NCBI RefSeq assembly: GCF_025919725.1
Contig: NZ_CP081495.1
Location: forward strand, 1,922,001-1,986,000
Source of the DNA: Flavobacterium agricola
GTDB lineage: Bacteria; Bacteroidota; Bacteroidia; Flavobacteriales; Flavobacteriaceae
DNA length: 64,000 bases
Direction of reading: 5' to 3'
This document shows positions 55,076 through 63,236 of the stretch, in pieces (the first letter of the stretch is position 1; every line of letters begins with the position of its first letter). The translations under genes and the position numbers were made by a program. The notes below the pieces were generated by a model, which had not been told where the DNA came from, ran no database searches, and saw only the letters and a list, made by a program, of their open reading frames with translations.

Positions 55076-56625
55076 TTATAAGCTATTCATTTTTTGTAAC
55101 CAATTACGCATCGAAACTTCGTTATTAATTAAGTTTCTCAATTCTGCAATAGCTACTCGATCTTGTTTCATGCTATCGCGATGGCGAATGGTAACCGTTT
55201 TGTCTTCTAATGATTGGTGATCAACCGTTATACAAAAAGGCGTTCCTAATGCATCCTGACGGCGGTAACGGCGCCCAACCGTATCTTTCTCGTCGTAAGC
55301 AACATTAAAATCCCATTTTAAGTCATTCATAATTTCTTGTGCTAGTTCTGGTAAACCATCTTTTTTAACTAAAGGTAAAACAGCAGCTTTAGTTGGTGCT
55401 AATACAGCAGGTAATTTTAAAACGGTACGTGTAGATCCGTCTTCCAACGTTTCCTCTTGTAAAGATTTAGAAAAAACAGATAAAAACATACGATCTAAAC
55501 CAACCGAAGTTTCTACCACAAACGGTGTGTATGATGAATTGGTATCGTTATCAAAAAACTGTAGTTTTCTGCCTGAATGTTCTTCGTGTGCTTTTAAGTC
55601 AAAATCCGTACGCGAGTGAATTCCTTCTAATTCTTTAAATCCGAATGGGAAATTAAACTCAATATCTGTAGCAGCATTAGCATAATGCGCTAATTTTTCG
55701 TGATCGTGGTAACGGTAATTTTCTTTTCCTAAACCTAAAGACAAATGCCATTTTAAACGCGTTTCTTTCCAGTACTCGTAATATTTCATTTCTTCACCTG
55801 GTTTAACAAAAAACTGCATTTCCATTTGTTCAAATTCACGCATACGGAAAATAAATTGGCGCGCTACAATTTCATTACGAAACGCTTTACCTGTTTGTGC
55901 TATACCAAAAGGAATTTTTAAACGCCCAGTTTTTTGCACGTTTAAAAAGTTAACAAAAATACCTTGTGCCGTTTCCGGACGTAAGTACAAATCCATCGCC
56001 GTATCGGCAGATGCACCTAACTTAGTACCAAACATTAGGTTAAACTGACGAACGTCGGTCCAGTTTTTAGATCCGGTTTCAGGATCTGCAATACCTAATT
56101 CTTCAATCAACGCTTTTACGTCGGCTAAATCACCGGTATCTAAACCTTTAGCCATACGTTCTAAAATTTCTTTTTTCTTCGCTAAATATTCAACTACACG
56201 TGGGTTAGTTGCCACAAATTGCTCTTCATCAAAAGCTTCTCCAAAACGCGTGCGCGCTTTTTCAATTTCTTTTTGTGCTTTCTGAAATAACTTTTCGCAG
56301 TAATCTTCAATTAAAACGTCAGCTCTATATCTTTTTTTAGAATCTTTATTATCAATTAACGGGTCATTAAAGGCATCTACGTGGCCAGAAGCTTTCCATG
56401 TGGTTGGGTGCATAAAAATGGATGCATCAATGCCCACAATGTTTTCGTGCATTTGCACCATAGATTTCCACCAGTATTCACGGATGTTTCTCTTTAATTC
56501 AACACCATTTTGAGCATAATCATAAACAGCGCTCAAACCATCATAAATTTCGCTCGATGGAAAAATATATCCATACTCCTTTGCGTGCGAAACTACATTT
56601 TTAAAAAATCTTCTTGTTTTGCCAT
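55076..56625 (-). CDS. glyS: Glycyl-tRNA synthetase, dimeric type (N-terminus disturbed by a 1-nt deletion)
   Basis: Class II aminoacyl-tRNA synthetase charging tRNA-Gly. The open frame can only start at a TTG (56632, reading HYGKTRRFFKNVVSH), but the ATG at 56625 gives MAKQED, the expected N-terminus, before a stop. One more T in the T6 run (minus strand, 56603-56608) restores MAKQEDFFKNVVSHAKEYGY. Class II motifs: FGIAQTGKAFRNEIVARQF (motif 2 region), REFEQMEMQFFV and ETSVGLDRMFL (motif 3). The C-terminal anticodon-binding domain ends NWLQKMNSL. About 516 aa after repair. Confidence 0.94.
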
Positions 56626-56629
56626 AATG

Positions 56630-56637
56630 CAAAAATA
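56630..56637 (-). promoter_or_regulatory. Candidate -7 promoter element abutting the glyS start codon
   Basis: The minus strand reads TATTTTTG, 4 nt before the glyS ATG at 56625, implying a leaderless mRNA. It also supports the ATG over the TTG at 56632, which lies inside the box. Confidence 0.45.
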
Positions 56638-56734
56638 TAAAATTGCCTTGTTATTAACGATTTACTATAACGAATTTTATATGTTTTTATGCATAAAATT
56701 CGTTGTAGTAAAATTAGTGTTTAATTTACGATTT

Positions 56735-57421
56735 ATGAAATCTATATTACGTAGTATTTTACATGTAGTTTTTCCGGAGGTTTGTGCAGGCTGCAAAGCT
56801 ATTTTAAACGGAAACGAGCGATTGCTTTGCAGTTACTGCCGGTATGAAATGCCTAAAACCAACTTTTTAACGCAGCCCAACAACGAAGCGTACAAAAAAT
56901 TTTATGGCATTGTGCCCGTAAATAAGGTTGCCGCTTTGTTGTATTTTGAAAAAGATGGTATTACCCAGCACATTTTGCATCAATTAAAATATAAAAACCA
57001 ACCCGAATTAGGTGCATTATTAGCTAATATGTTCGCAGATGCCTTGCAAGCTTCAAACTTTTTCCCAACCAATTGTTGTTTAATTCCGGTTCCGTTACAT
57101 CCTAAACGATTAAAACAACGGGGCTACAATCAAATACATGCCTTTGCCAAAACTTTGGCAAAAAATCATAATCTAGAAATAAACAAAGACATTTTAGTCA
57201 GAAACTTGTATAATAAAACTCAGACCAAAAAAAACTTAACCGAACGCAATTTAGGCGAAAAACCTATTTTTGGATTAAGCGATTGGGTTACACAGGCGCA
57301 GCATTTTGTTTTAATAGATGATGTGCTTACAACCGGATCTACCTTAATACAATGCGCAAAAGTTTTACAACAAATTCCTGATGCAGAAGTTAGTATTTTA
57401 ACCCTAGCTTATGCCCATTAG
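56735..57421 (+). CDS. comF: ComF-family protein (phosphoribosyltransferase fold)
   Basis: 228 aa from the ATG at 56735 (MKSILRSILHVVFPE); the longer frame back to 56510 runs antisense into glyS and is rejected. The N-terminal zinc-finger-like Cys set is CAGCKAILNGNERLLCSYC (about residues 15-33). The C-terminal phosphoribosyltransferase domain has CLIPVPLHPKRLKQRGYNQ and the PRPP loop FVLIDDVLTTGST. ComF helps natural transformation in some bacteria; the family is also widespread in non-competent ones, so competence is not implied. Confidence 0.92.
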   Translation: MKSILRSILHVVFPEVCAGCKAILNGNERLLCSYCRYEMPKTNFLTQPNNEAYKKFYGIVPVNKVAALLYFEKDGITQHILHQLKYKNQPELGALLANMFADALQASNFFPTNCCLIPVPLHPKRLKQRGYNQIHAFAKTLAKNHNLEINKDILVRNLYNKTQTKKNLTERNLGEKPIFGLSDWVTQAQHFVLIDDVLTTGSTLIQCAKVLQQIPDAEVSILTLAYAH

Positions 57422-57524
57422 TTTTATTTTAAAAAATACACACCCAGCCTTGTAAAAACTTTAATTTAAAAAGTTTCGTTACAAAAAAATAAAATGGTTA
57501 TTTTGTAGATTAAAACACGTACTT

Positions 57525-59147
57525 ATGTTTAAATCAAAATATTGGTTCATTCTACTCATTTTAGTTCCAATTATTTTAACTAACTGCGCAAAACGCGGAT
57601 CTATTACTGGCGGACCAAAAGATACGTTGGCTCCGGTACTAACATCAAGTTTTCCTAAAAATTACAGCAAAAAGTTTGAAGGTAAAACCATTACTTTAAC
57701 TTTTGATGAATATGTAAAAGTTAAAGATGCCAACAAACAAGTTATTGTTTCGCCGCCGTTAAAAAAGCAATTAAGCATTACGCCACAAGGCGGAGCAAGC
57801 AAAACGCTAACTTTACGTTTTACTGATACGTTACAAGACAATACCACGTACAGCATTAACTTTGGAGAAAGTATTATAGATAATAACGAAGGCAATCCGT
57901 ATTCTGCCTTTAAATATGTTTTTTCTACCGGCGATGTAATTGATTCGTTAAAGCTTAGCGGAACAACCTCGGACGCGCTTTCACAAACCAATGATGATTA
58001 TGTAAGCGTAATGTTATACCCAGCAGAAACCTTTTCTGATTCTACCATTTACAAAGAAACACCGCTATATATTACCAATACGTTAGAGAAAAATAGCGAT
58101 TTTACTTTAGATTTTGTAAAAGAAGGAACCTATTATTTAATTGCCTTAAAAGATAAAGGACGTGTTAATTTGTTTGATCCGGCGGTAGATAAAATTGGAT
58201 TTCTAGACGAACCGATTACTTTTCCGGTAGATTCTACCACAACTTTTAACTTAAAAATGTTTCAGGAAATTGAACCGTTTGCTTTAAAACGTCCGGCGCA
58301 ACAAAGCAACAACAAAGTTTCGTTTGGTATTGGTAAAACTAAGTTTGAAGATTTTACTATTGATGCCGAACTAAACAACAATAAAATTGAAACTCGTTTT
58401 ACCCGAGTTACAGAAAAAGATTCTATTTTACTTTGGTTACCCGAATTAGAAATTCAAAAAGAAGATTCTTTAAAAATTAAGCTAAGTAATTTAGGCGAAA
58501 CGTACGAGCAAGCGTTGAAGTTAAAAACCATGAAACAAACCGATACGTTGGTTGTTAACATACCAAAAAGTAGTGCCTTAAATTTTAGAGATAATTTTAC
58601 CATTACTGCATCAACGCCAATAGAAACTTTTGATGCAACTAAGGTAACGCTTCTTAAAAAAGATTCAACCGCAGTTCCGTTTGAAGTTGTTCTAAATAAA
58701 TTAAATAACAAAGTTGAATTACTTTTTGAAAAGCACGAAAACGAAGTACTTACCGCAACCTTTTTGCCAGAAACTTTGGTAGATTTTTACGGAAAAGCAA
58801 ACGATACCATTGTAGCCAAAATAAACATTCCGGTGTACACCGATTTTGCTAACTTAAATATTACGGTAGAAAATATAAAAGAATTTCCAATCATTTTACA
58901 GCTTTTAGATAGCAAAGAAAAAGTAATTTACGAGGCATATAGCGAAAAAGAAACCGAATTTATATTTAATGCTATTGAACCTAATAAATATACGGTGCGA
59001 ATTATTTACGATACCGATAAAAATGGCGAATGGACCACGGGTAATTATTTATTAAAACAACAACCCGAAGAAGTTTATTACTACCCGCAAGTAATAGATG
59101 CCAGAGCAAACTGGGAAATAAATCAAACCATTACCATACCTCAATAA
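57525..59147 (+). CDS. Ig-like domain (Big_5) lipoprotein
   Basis: 540 aa. Lipoprotein signal with lipobox ILTNC (Cys about residue 20). The next segment RGSITGGPKDTLAPVL is highly typical of Bacteroidota proteins annotated as Ig-like domain-containing. Residues about 38-135 form a Big_5 fold (TITLTFDEYVKVKD, TYSINFGESIIDNNEG), followed by beta-rich domains to the end (YPQVIDARANWEINQTITI). Probably anchored to the outer membrane; function unknown. Confidence 0.9.
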   Translation: MFKSKYWFILLILVPIILTNCAKRGSITGGPKDTLAPVLTSSFPKNYSKKFEGKTITLTFDEYVKVKDANKQVIVSPPLKKQLSITPQGGASKTLTLRFTDTLQDNTTYSINFGESIIDNNEGNPYSAFKYVFSTGDVIDSLKLSGTTSDALSQTNDDYVSVMLYPAETFSDSTIYKETPLYITNTLEKNSDFTLDFVKEGTYYLIALKDKGRVNLFDPAVDKIGFLDEPITFPVDSTTTFNLKMFQEIEPFALKRPAQQSNNKVSFGIGKTKFEDFTIDAELNNNKIETRFTRVTEKDSILLWLPELEIQKEDSLKIKLSNLGETYEQALKLKTMKQTDTLVVNIPKSSALNFRDNFTITASTPIETFDATKVTLLKKDSTAVPFEVVLNKLNNKVELLFEKHENEVLTATFLPETLVDFYGKANDTIVAKINIPVYTDFANLNITVENIKEFPIILQLLDSKEKVIYEAYSEKETEFIFNAIEPNKYTVRIIYDTDKNGEWTTGNYLLKQQPEEVYYYPQVIDARANWEINQTITIPQ

Positions 59148-59178
59148 AAAAAAGCAACCTAAATGGTTGCTTTTTTTA
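59145..59178 (+). terminator. Intrinsic terminator
   Basis: AAAAAAAGCAACC / GGTTGCTTTTTTT stem after the Ig-like lipoprotein gene. Confidence 0.85.
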
Positions 59179-59207
59179 TACCTTTATTTTAAAATATAAA
59201 TCTTTTT

Positions 59208-59777
59208 ATGGAAAGCAAAACACGTTGTTTTTGGTGCAGCAATCATCCGTTATATATTCAATATCATGATGAAGAATGGGGAAAACCGGTTTACGATGAT
59301 GCCAAACTTTTTGAAATGTTATTGTTAGAAAGTTTTCAGGCAGGCTTAAGTTGGTTTACCATTTTAGTAAAACGCGAAAACTTTAAGCAAGCATTTTCTA
59401 ATTTTGATGTACAAGCCATCGCAAAATATGGTGATGATAAAATAGCCGAATTATTACAAAACGATGGCATTATAAAAAATAAACTTAAAATAAAGGCAAG
59501 CATTACCAACGCGTTGGCTTTTATTGCAATTCAAAAAGAATTCGGATCGTTTAGTAAATACCTTTGGAGCTTTACCAACAATCAAATTGTAAACAATTCC
59601 CATATTACCAAGCAACATTTTTACGTTACCACGCCCATTTCAGATGCTATTAGTAAAGATTTAAAAAAACGCGGATTTAAGTTTTTAGGTTCAACAACCG
59701 TTTATGCGTATATGCAAGCTATCGGAATGGTAAATGATCACACCGAAGATTGTTTTGTTAGAACCGCATCCAAATAA
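59208..59777 (+). CDS. tag: DNA-3-methyladenine glycosylase I
   Basis: Excises 3-methyladenine from alkylated DNA. 189 aa. The family's zinc-snap residues are present: Cys in RCFWCSNHPLY, His in YHDEEWG near the start, and His/Cys in NDHTEDCFVR near the end. The catalytic region LFEMLLLESFQAGLSWFTIL (Glu about residue 40) is intact. Single gene. Confidence 0.95.
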   Translation: MESKTRCFWCSNHPLYIQYHDEEWGKPVYDDAKLFEMLLLESFQAGLSWFTILVKRENFKQAFSNFDVQAIAKYGDDKIAELLQNDGIIKNKLKIKASITNALAFIAIQKEFGSFSKYLWSFTNNQIVNNSHITKQHFYVTTPISDAISKDLKKRGFKFLGSTTVYAYMQAIGMVNDHTEDCFVRTASK

Positions 59778-59800
59778 AATTTAATTATTTCTAAAACAGT

Positions 59801-59823
59801 AAAATTTGCATACAGCAAATTTT
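59801..59823. promoter_or_regulatory. Perfect 9-bp inverted repeat upstream of the YeeE/YedE pair
   Basis: AAAATTTGC-ATACA-GCAAATTTT, 45 nt before the ATG at 59869. A candidate operator for the sulfur genes. It could also act as a weak terminator for tag, but only four T follow. Confidence 0.45.
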
Positions 59824-59868
59824 ATGTAGATATTGCGCAAAGCAAACAAATTATTCCTTTTTTAAACT

Positions 59869-60420
59869 ATGGATTTTATTATGCAACCTTGGCCTTGGTA
59901 TGTAGGCGGCCCATTAATTGGGATTATTATGATTTTACTAGTTTTACTAGGAAAAAGTTTTGGCTTTTCGTCAAACTTCAGAAATATCTGTTCCTTGCTT
60001 GGTGCAGGAAAATCAGTAAGCTTTTTTGATTTTGATTGGCGTGCGCAAAAATGGAACTTATTATTTGCTGTAGGCGCTATTCTTGGCGGATTTGTTGCCG
60101 TGCAGTTTTTATCTAACAACCAAGTTCCGGCAATTTCACAAAATACAATTTCGGACTTACAAGCTTTAGGTTTTGCAAGTGCAGGACAAAGTTACGAACC
60201 AACCGAAATTTTTGACGTACTAACCGTTAAAAACATTATTATTTTACTTGTTGGTGGTTTATTAGTTGGTTTTGGAACGCGTTATGCTGGTGGTTGTACT
60301 TCCGGACACGCAATTTCGGGCTTAAGCAACTTTCAGTTACCATCTTTAATTGCCGTAATTGGTTTTTTTGTTGGTGGTTTAGTTATGATTCATTTACTAT
60401 TTCCTTTAATTTTTGGATAA
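59869..60420 (+). CDS. YeeE/YedE-family sulfur-compound transporter, first half
   Basis: 183 aa, four to five membrane helices. The family's conserved Cys motif appears as RYAGGCTSGHAISGLSN (about residues 141-157). In full-length YeeE/TsuA proteins the Cys residues bind thiosulfate; here the protein is a half-length unit followed by a second half gene starting 4 nt after its stop, so the two probably form a heterodimer. The context (CstB-like persulfide enzyme, thioredoxin) supports import of thiosulfate or a related sulfur compound. Confidence 0.9.
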   Translation: MDFIMQPWPWYVGGPLIGIIMILLVLLGKSFGFSSNFRNICSLLGAGKSVSFFDFDWRAQKWNLLFAVGAILGGFVAVQFLSNNQVPAISQNTISDLQALGFASAGQSYEPTEIFDVLTVKNIIILLVGGLLVGFGTRYAGGCTSGHAISGLSNFQLPSLIAVIGFFVGGLVMIHLLFPLIFG

Positions 60421-60424
60421 GCAC

Positions 60425-60838
60425 ATGAAAAACTTTATATACATTTTATTAGGAATGGCTTTCGGAATTGTAATGTACAAAGCCGAAACAGCTTCATGGT
60501 TTCGTATTTACGAAATGTTTCAATTTCAATCGTTTCATATGTACGGCTTTATGGGCGGTGCGCTGTTCGTTGGCGTACTAGGTACATATTGGATTAAAAA
60601 ATCAGATAAAAAAGATTTTAATGGTAATCCAATTATTATTCAACCAAAAGAAAAATCTATAGCGCGCTATTTAATTGGTGGTATTAGCTTTGGCTTAGGT
60701 TGGGCTTTAATTGGCGCTTGCCCAGGTCCAATGTTTGTATTGGTTGGTGCTGGCGTTTGGAGCATGTTAATTGTAATATTTGGTGCTTTAGTAGGTACTT
60801 ATTTATACGGTCTTATAAAACATAAATTACCACATTAA
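60425..60838 (+). CDS. YeeE/YedE-family sulfur-compound transporter, second half (DUF6691-like)
   Basis: 137 aa from the ATG at 60425 (MKNFIYILLGMAFG); an in-frame start at 60413 overlaps the previous gene. Four membrane helices; conserved Cys motif LGWALIGACPGPMFVLVGAG (about residues 100-119), the counterpart of the GGCTSG motif in the first half. Ends at a terminator shared with the convergent CstB-like gene. Confidence 0.9.
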   Translation: MKNFIYILLGMAFGIVMYKAETASWFRIYEMFQFQSFHMYGFMGGALFVGVLGTYWIKKSDKKDFNGNPIIIQPKEKSIARYLIGGISFGLGWALIGACPGPMFVLVGAGVWSMLIVIFGALVGTYLYGLIKHKLPH

Positions 60839-60871
60839 AAAAAAGCAGGCTTAAAAGCCTGCTTTTTTTAT
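60837..60871. terminator. Bidirectional intrinsic terminator
   Basis: AAAAAAAGCAGGC / GCCTGCTTTTTTT with a 6-nt loop, between the convergent transporter and CstB-like genes. Confidence 0.9.
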
Positions 60872-62283
60872 ATCGCGTTTGTACATGTAAACGAACTTAA
60901 CTTGTATAAATCTGATGCCTTTATGGCTTTAAAACCACCCTGAACATCTATTAAATTTTGATAACCGCGCGCTCTTAAAATAGAAGTAAATATGATAGAA
61001 CGATATCCGCTAGCACAATGAATAAAATATGTTTTATTTTTATCTAACTGATTGAAATTTGAGTTGATATAATCTAACGGAACATTGTTTATATCAACAA
61101 CATGTTCTGCCTCGTATTCTGACGGTTTACGAATATCAACCAAAGCAACGTCATTTTCGTTTTCTAAACGTGCAGCAACCTCAGCTACTGAAAGGCTTGT
61201 AATAGTATCTGTTTCTTTACCGGCAGCCTCCCAAGCAGCAATTCCGCCTTGTAAGTAACCTAACGTATTGTCATAACCAACACGAGCCAATCGCGTAATA
61301 ACTTCCTCCACACGGTCTTGATCAGCAACTAATAAAATAGGTTGTTTAATATCTGTAATTAAAGTACCAACCCAAGGGGCAAAACCACCGTCAATACCAA
61401 TAAAAATTGAATTCGGAATAAATTTCTCCATGAACTTCTGTCCATTTCGGGTATCTAAAATTAAAGCATTTGTTTCGTTTGCAACTTGTTCAAATTCTTC
61501 AGGTTTTAATGCTTTAGAACCGCGTTGTAAAACTGCATCAATATTTTCGTAACCTTTACTATTTAAAAGTACATTTTCAGGAAAATACCCCGGAGGCGGT
61601 GTTAAACCGTCAAGCACTTTTTCTACAAAAGTTGCTTCATCCATGGGCTGTAAAGCATAATTTACTTTTTTCTGATTACCTAAGGTGTCAAAAGTTTCTT
61701 TACTCATATTTTTACCACAAGCAGAACCTGCTCCGTGTGCCGGATAAATAATAATATCGTCGGCCAACGGCATAATTTTAGTATGTAAAGAATGATATAA
61801 TTTTTGAGCTAAAATTTCTTGCGTTAAATCAGCTGAAATTTTTTGAGCCAAATCCGGTCTACCTACATCACCAATAAACAACGTATCTCCGGTAAACAAA
61901 GCAATGTTTTTACCTGTAGCATCGGCTAATAAAAAACAGGTACTTTCTAACGTATGTCCTGGCGTATGTAAAATAGTTATGGTAAGGTCACCAACTTGTA
62001 AAACTTCACCATCAGTAGCAATATGCGCATCAAATTCAGGATTTGCTGTTGGACCGTAAACAATGGTTGCACCTGTTTCACGAGCTAAATCAATATGACC
62101 GCTTACAAAATCTGCATGAAAATGCGTTTCTAACACATATTTAATTTTTGCGTTATTTTGTTTTGCTTTTTCTATATATGGTTTAATTTCTCGTAACGGA
62201 TCAATAATAACAGCTTCCTTGTTGCTTTCTATATAATAAGCACCTTGTGCTAAACAACCGGTATAAATTTGTTCTATTATCAT
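60868..62283 (-). CDS. CstB-like persulfide dioxygenase-rhodanese fusion
   Basis: 471 aa. The N-terminal metallo-beta-lactamase domain is of ETHE1 type (ETHFHADFVSGH, residues 52-63; HTPGHTLEST; TGDTLFIGDVGRPDL; YPAHGAGSACGK). Two rhodanese domains follow. The first (about 260-355) lacks the catalytic Cys (LLVADQDRVEEV); the second (about 370-460) has it in FIHCASGYRS (Cys about 423). This MBL / inactive rhodanese / active rhodanese order is the layout of Staphylococcus aureus CstB, which oxidises persulfides to thiosulfate. It is convergent with a YeeE/YedE pair and beside a thioredoxin gene. Confidence 0.92.
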   Translation of the reverse strand: MIIEQIYTGCLAQGAYYIESNKEAVIIDPLREIKPYIEKAKQNNAKIKYVLETHFHADFVSGHIDLARETGATIVYGPTANPEFDAHIATDGEVLQVGDLTITILHTPGHTLESTCFLLADATGKNIALFTGDTLFIGDVGRPDLAQKISADLTQEILAQKLYHSLHTKIMPLADDIIIYPAHGAGSACGKNMSKETFDTLGNQKKVNYALQPMDEATFVEKVLDGLTPPPGYFPENVLLNSKGYENIDAVLQRGSKALKPEEFEQVANETNALILDTRNGQKFMEKFIPNSIFIGIDGGFAPWVGTLITDIKQPILLVADQDRVEEVITRLARVGYDNTLGYLQGGIAAWEAAGKETDTITSLSVAEVAARLENENDVALVDIRKPSEYEAEHVVDINNVPLDYINSNFNQLDKNKTYFIHCASGYRSIIFTSILRARGYQNLIDVQGGFKAIKASDLYKLSSFTCTNAI

Positions 62284-62305
62284 GGTTTTATTTTTTGTGC
62301 AAATG

Positions 62306-62313
62306 CAAATTTA
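62306..62313 (-). promoter_or_regulatory. Candidate -7 element of the CstB-like gene
   Basis: The minus strand reads TAAATTTG, 22 nt before the ATG at 62283. Confidence 0.4.
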
Positions 62314-62330
62314 GTTATTTCGTTTGTAAA

Positions 62331-62353
62331 AAGTAAAAATAAACATTTTACTT
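62331..62353. promoter_or_regulatory. 8-bp inverted repeat upstream of the CstB-like gene
   Basis: AAGTAAAA-7 nt-TTTTACTT, just upstream of the candidate -7 box at 62306-62313. A possible operator; AT-rich, so chance is not excluded. Confidence 0.3.
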
Positions 62354-62481
62354 GGTTTGTTAGAGCAGCTTGATTTTAAAAAATCAATAAGTTTTATTGT
62401 TTTTAGTAATAAAGTTAAATGTAATTTAAATATGTAACTTTTATATAATAGTACAAAAAGTTTACTTATTATAGTAAAAAA

Positions 62482-62489
62482 TATTTTTG
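62482..62489 (+). promoter_or_regulatory. Candidate -7 promoter element abutting the thioredoxin start codon
   Basis: TATTTTTG, 4 nt before the ATG at 62494; same geometry as at ruvB, glyS and the deacetylase gene. Confidence 0.4.
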
Positions 62490-62493
62490 ATTT

Positions 62494-62787
62494 ATGACTT
62501 TACAAGAATTAATACAAACAACCCCGGTAGTTTTAGTTGATTTTTTTGCAGAATGGTGCGGACCTTGCCATACCTTAAAACCCATTTTACAAACGGTAAA
62601 ACAGCACGTTGGTGATGCGGTAAAAATTGTAAAAGTTGATGTGGATAAATATAGGGAAGTAGCTGCTGAATATCAAATAAGAAGCATGCCTACATTGCTT
62701 TTATTTAAAAACGGAGAATTAGTTTGGCGTCACAGCGGTGTTGTAGGCGCACAAGATTTGGTTCGCATTATAGAACAACACAAATAA
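62494..62787 (+). CDS. Thioredoxin-family protein
   Basis: 97 aa, a minimal thioredoxin: the redox site WCGPC lies in FFAEWCGPCHTLKPIL (about residues 18-33), with the cis-Pro in IRSMPTLLLFKNGE. No signal peptide, so cytoplasmic. It is followed 10 nt later by a HopJ-family gene (probable operon) and lies next to the CstB-like gene, which fits reduction of persulfide or disulfide intermediates, though a general role is equally possible. Confidence 0.93.
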   Translation: MTLQELIQTTPVVLVDFFAEWCGPCHTLKPILQTVKQHVGDAVKIVKVDVDKYREVAAEYQIRSMPTLLLFKNGELVWRHSGVVGAQDLVRIIEQHK

Positions 62788-62797
62788 AACAATAGTT

Positions 62798-63133
62798 ATG
62801 ACTACTCAGAATATATTAGATGCTTTACAAAAGCAAGAATTAATTTTTAACGATGTATTAGCGCATATCGAAAATTTGTATGAAGCCCAGCCTACAGCGT
62901 TTACAAATGGAAGTTTAAAAAACGAAGGAACGCAAAACCAAGGTAGTGCAAGAGTTTTATTTTTTGCAAAAAAAGAAGGTTTATCGGCAAATGATACCTT
63001 ATGTTTATTTGCAGAACATTATCAAGCTGTTTTAAATGATCCTGATGGCGAAGCACATCAAAACATTCGTCAGTTTATGCAACACGGATGGGACGGTGTA
63101 ACTTTTGAAAAAGATGTTTTAATTGAAAAATAA
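62798..63133 (+). CDS. HopJ-family protein
   Basis: 111 aa. The family pattern is visible in TAFTNGSLKNEGTQNQGSA (about 33-51), LCLFAEHYQAVLNDPDGEAH and NIRQFMQHGWDGVTF. The family was named after a Pseudomonas type III effector but occurs broadly in free-living bacteria, and no secretion genes are nearby, so an effector role is not implied. Second gene after thioredoxin, ending at a terminator. Confidence 0.88.
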   Translation: MTTQNILDALQKQELIFNDVLAHIENLYEAQPTAFTNGSLKNEGTQNQGSARVLFFAKKEGLSANDTLCLFAEHYQAVLNDPDGEAHQNIRQFMQHGWDGVTFEKDVLIEK

Positions 63134-63166
63134 AAAAAGCTGGTTTAAAAAAACCAGCTTTTTTTA
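63132..63166. terminator. Intrinsic terminator after the thioredoxin-HopJ pair
   Basis: AAAAAAAGCTGGTTT / AAACCAGCTTTTTTT stem. Confidence 0.9.
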
Positions 63167-63236
63167 ACTCAATAAAATCTATAATGGGAAAACTTCAAAA
63201 TAACATATTTTGTATAAAACAAAAACCGTGCCCATT

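Noticed and set aside
56510..56734. 75-residue N-terminal extension of ComF
   Set aside because: It runs antisense through the glyS start and promoter; the ATG at 56735 gives the normal ComF N-terminus.
62798..63133. HopJ as a type III secretion effector
   Set aside because: No type III genes are in the window and the family is common in free-living bacteria.
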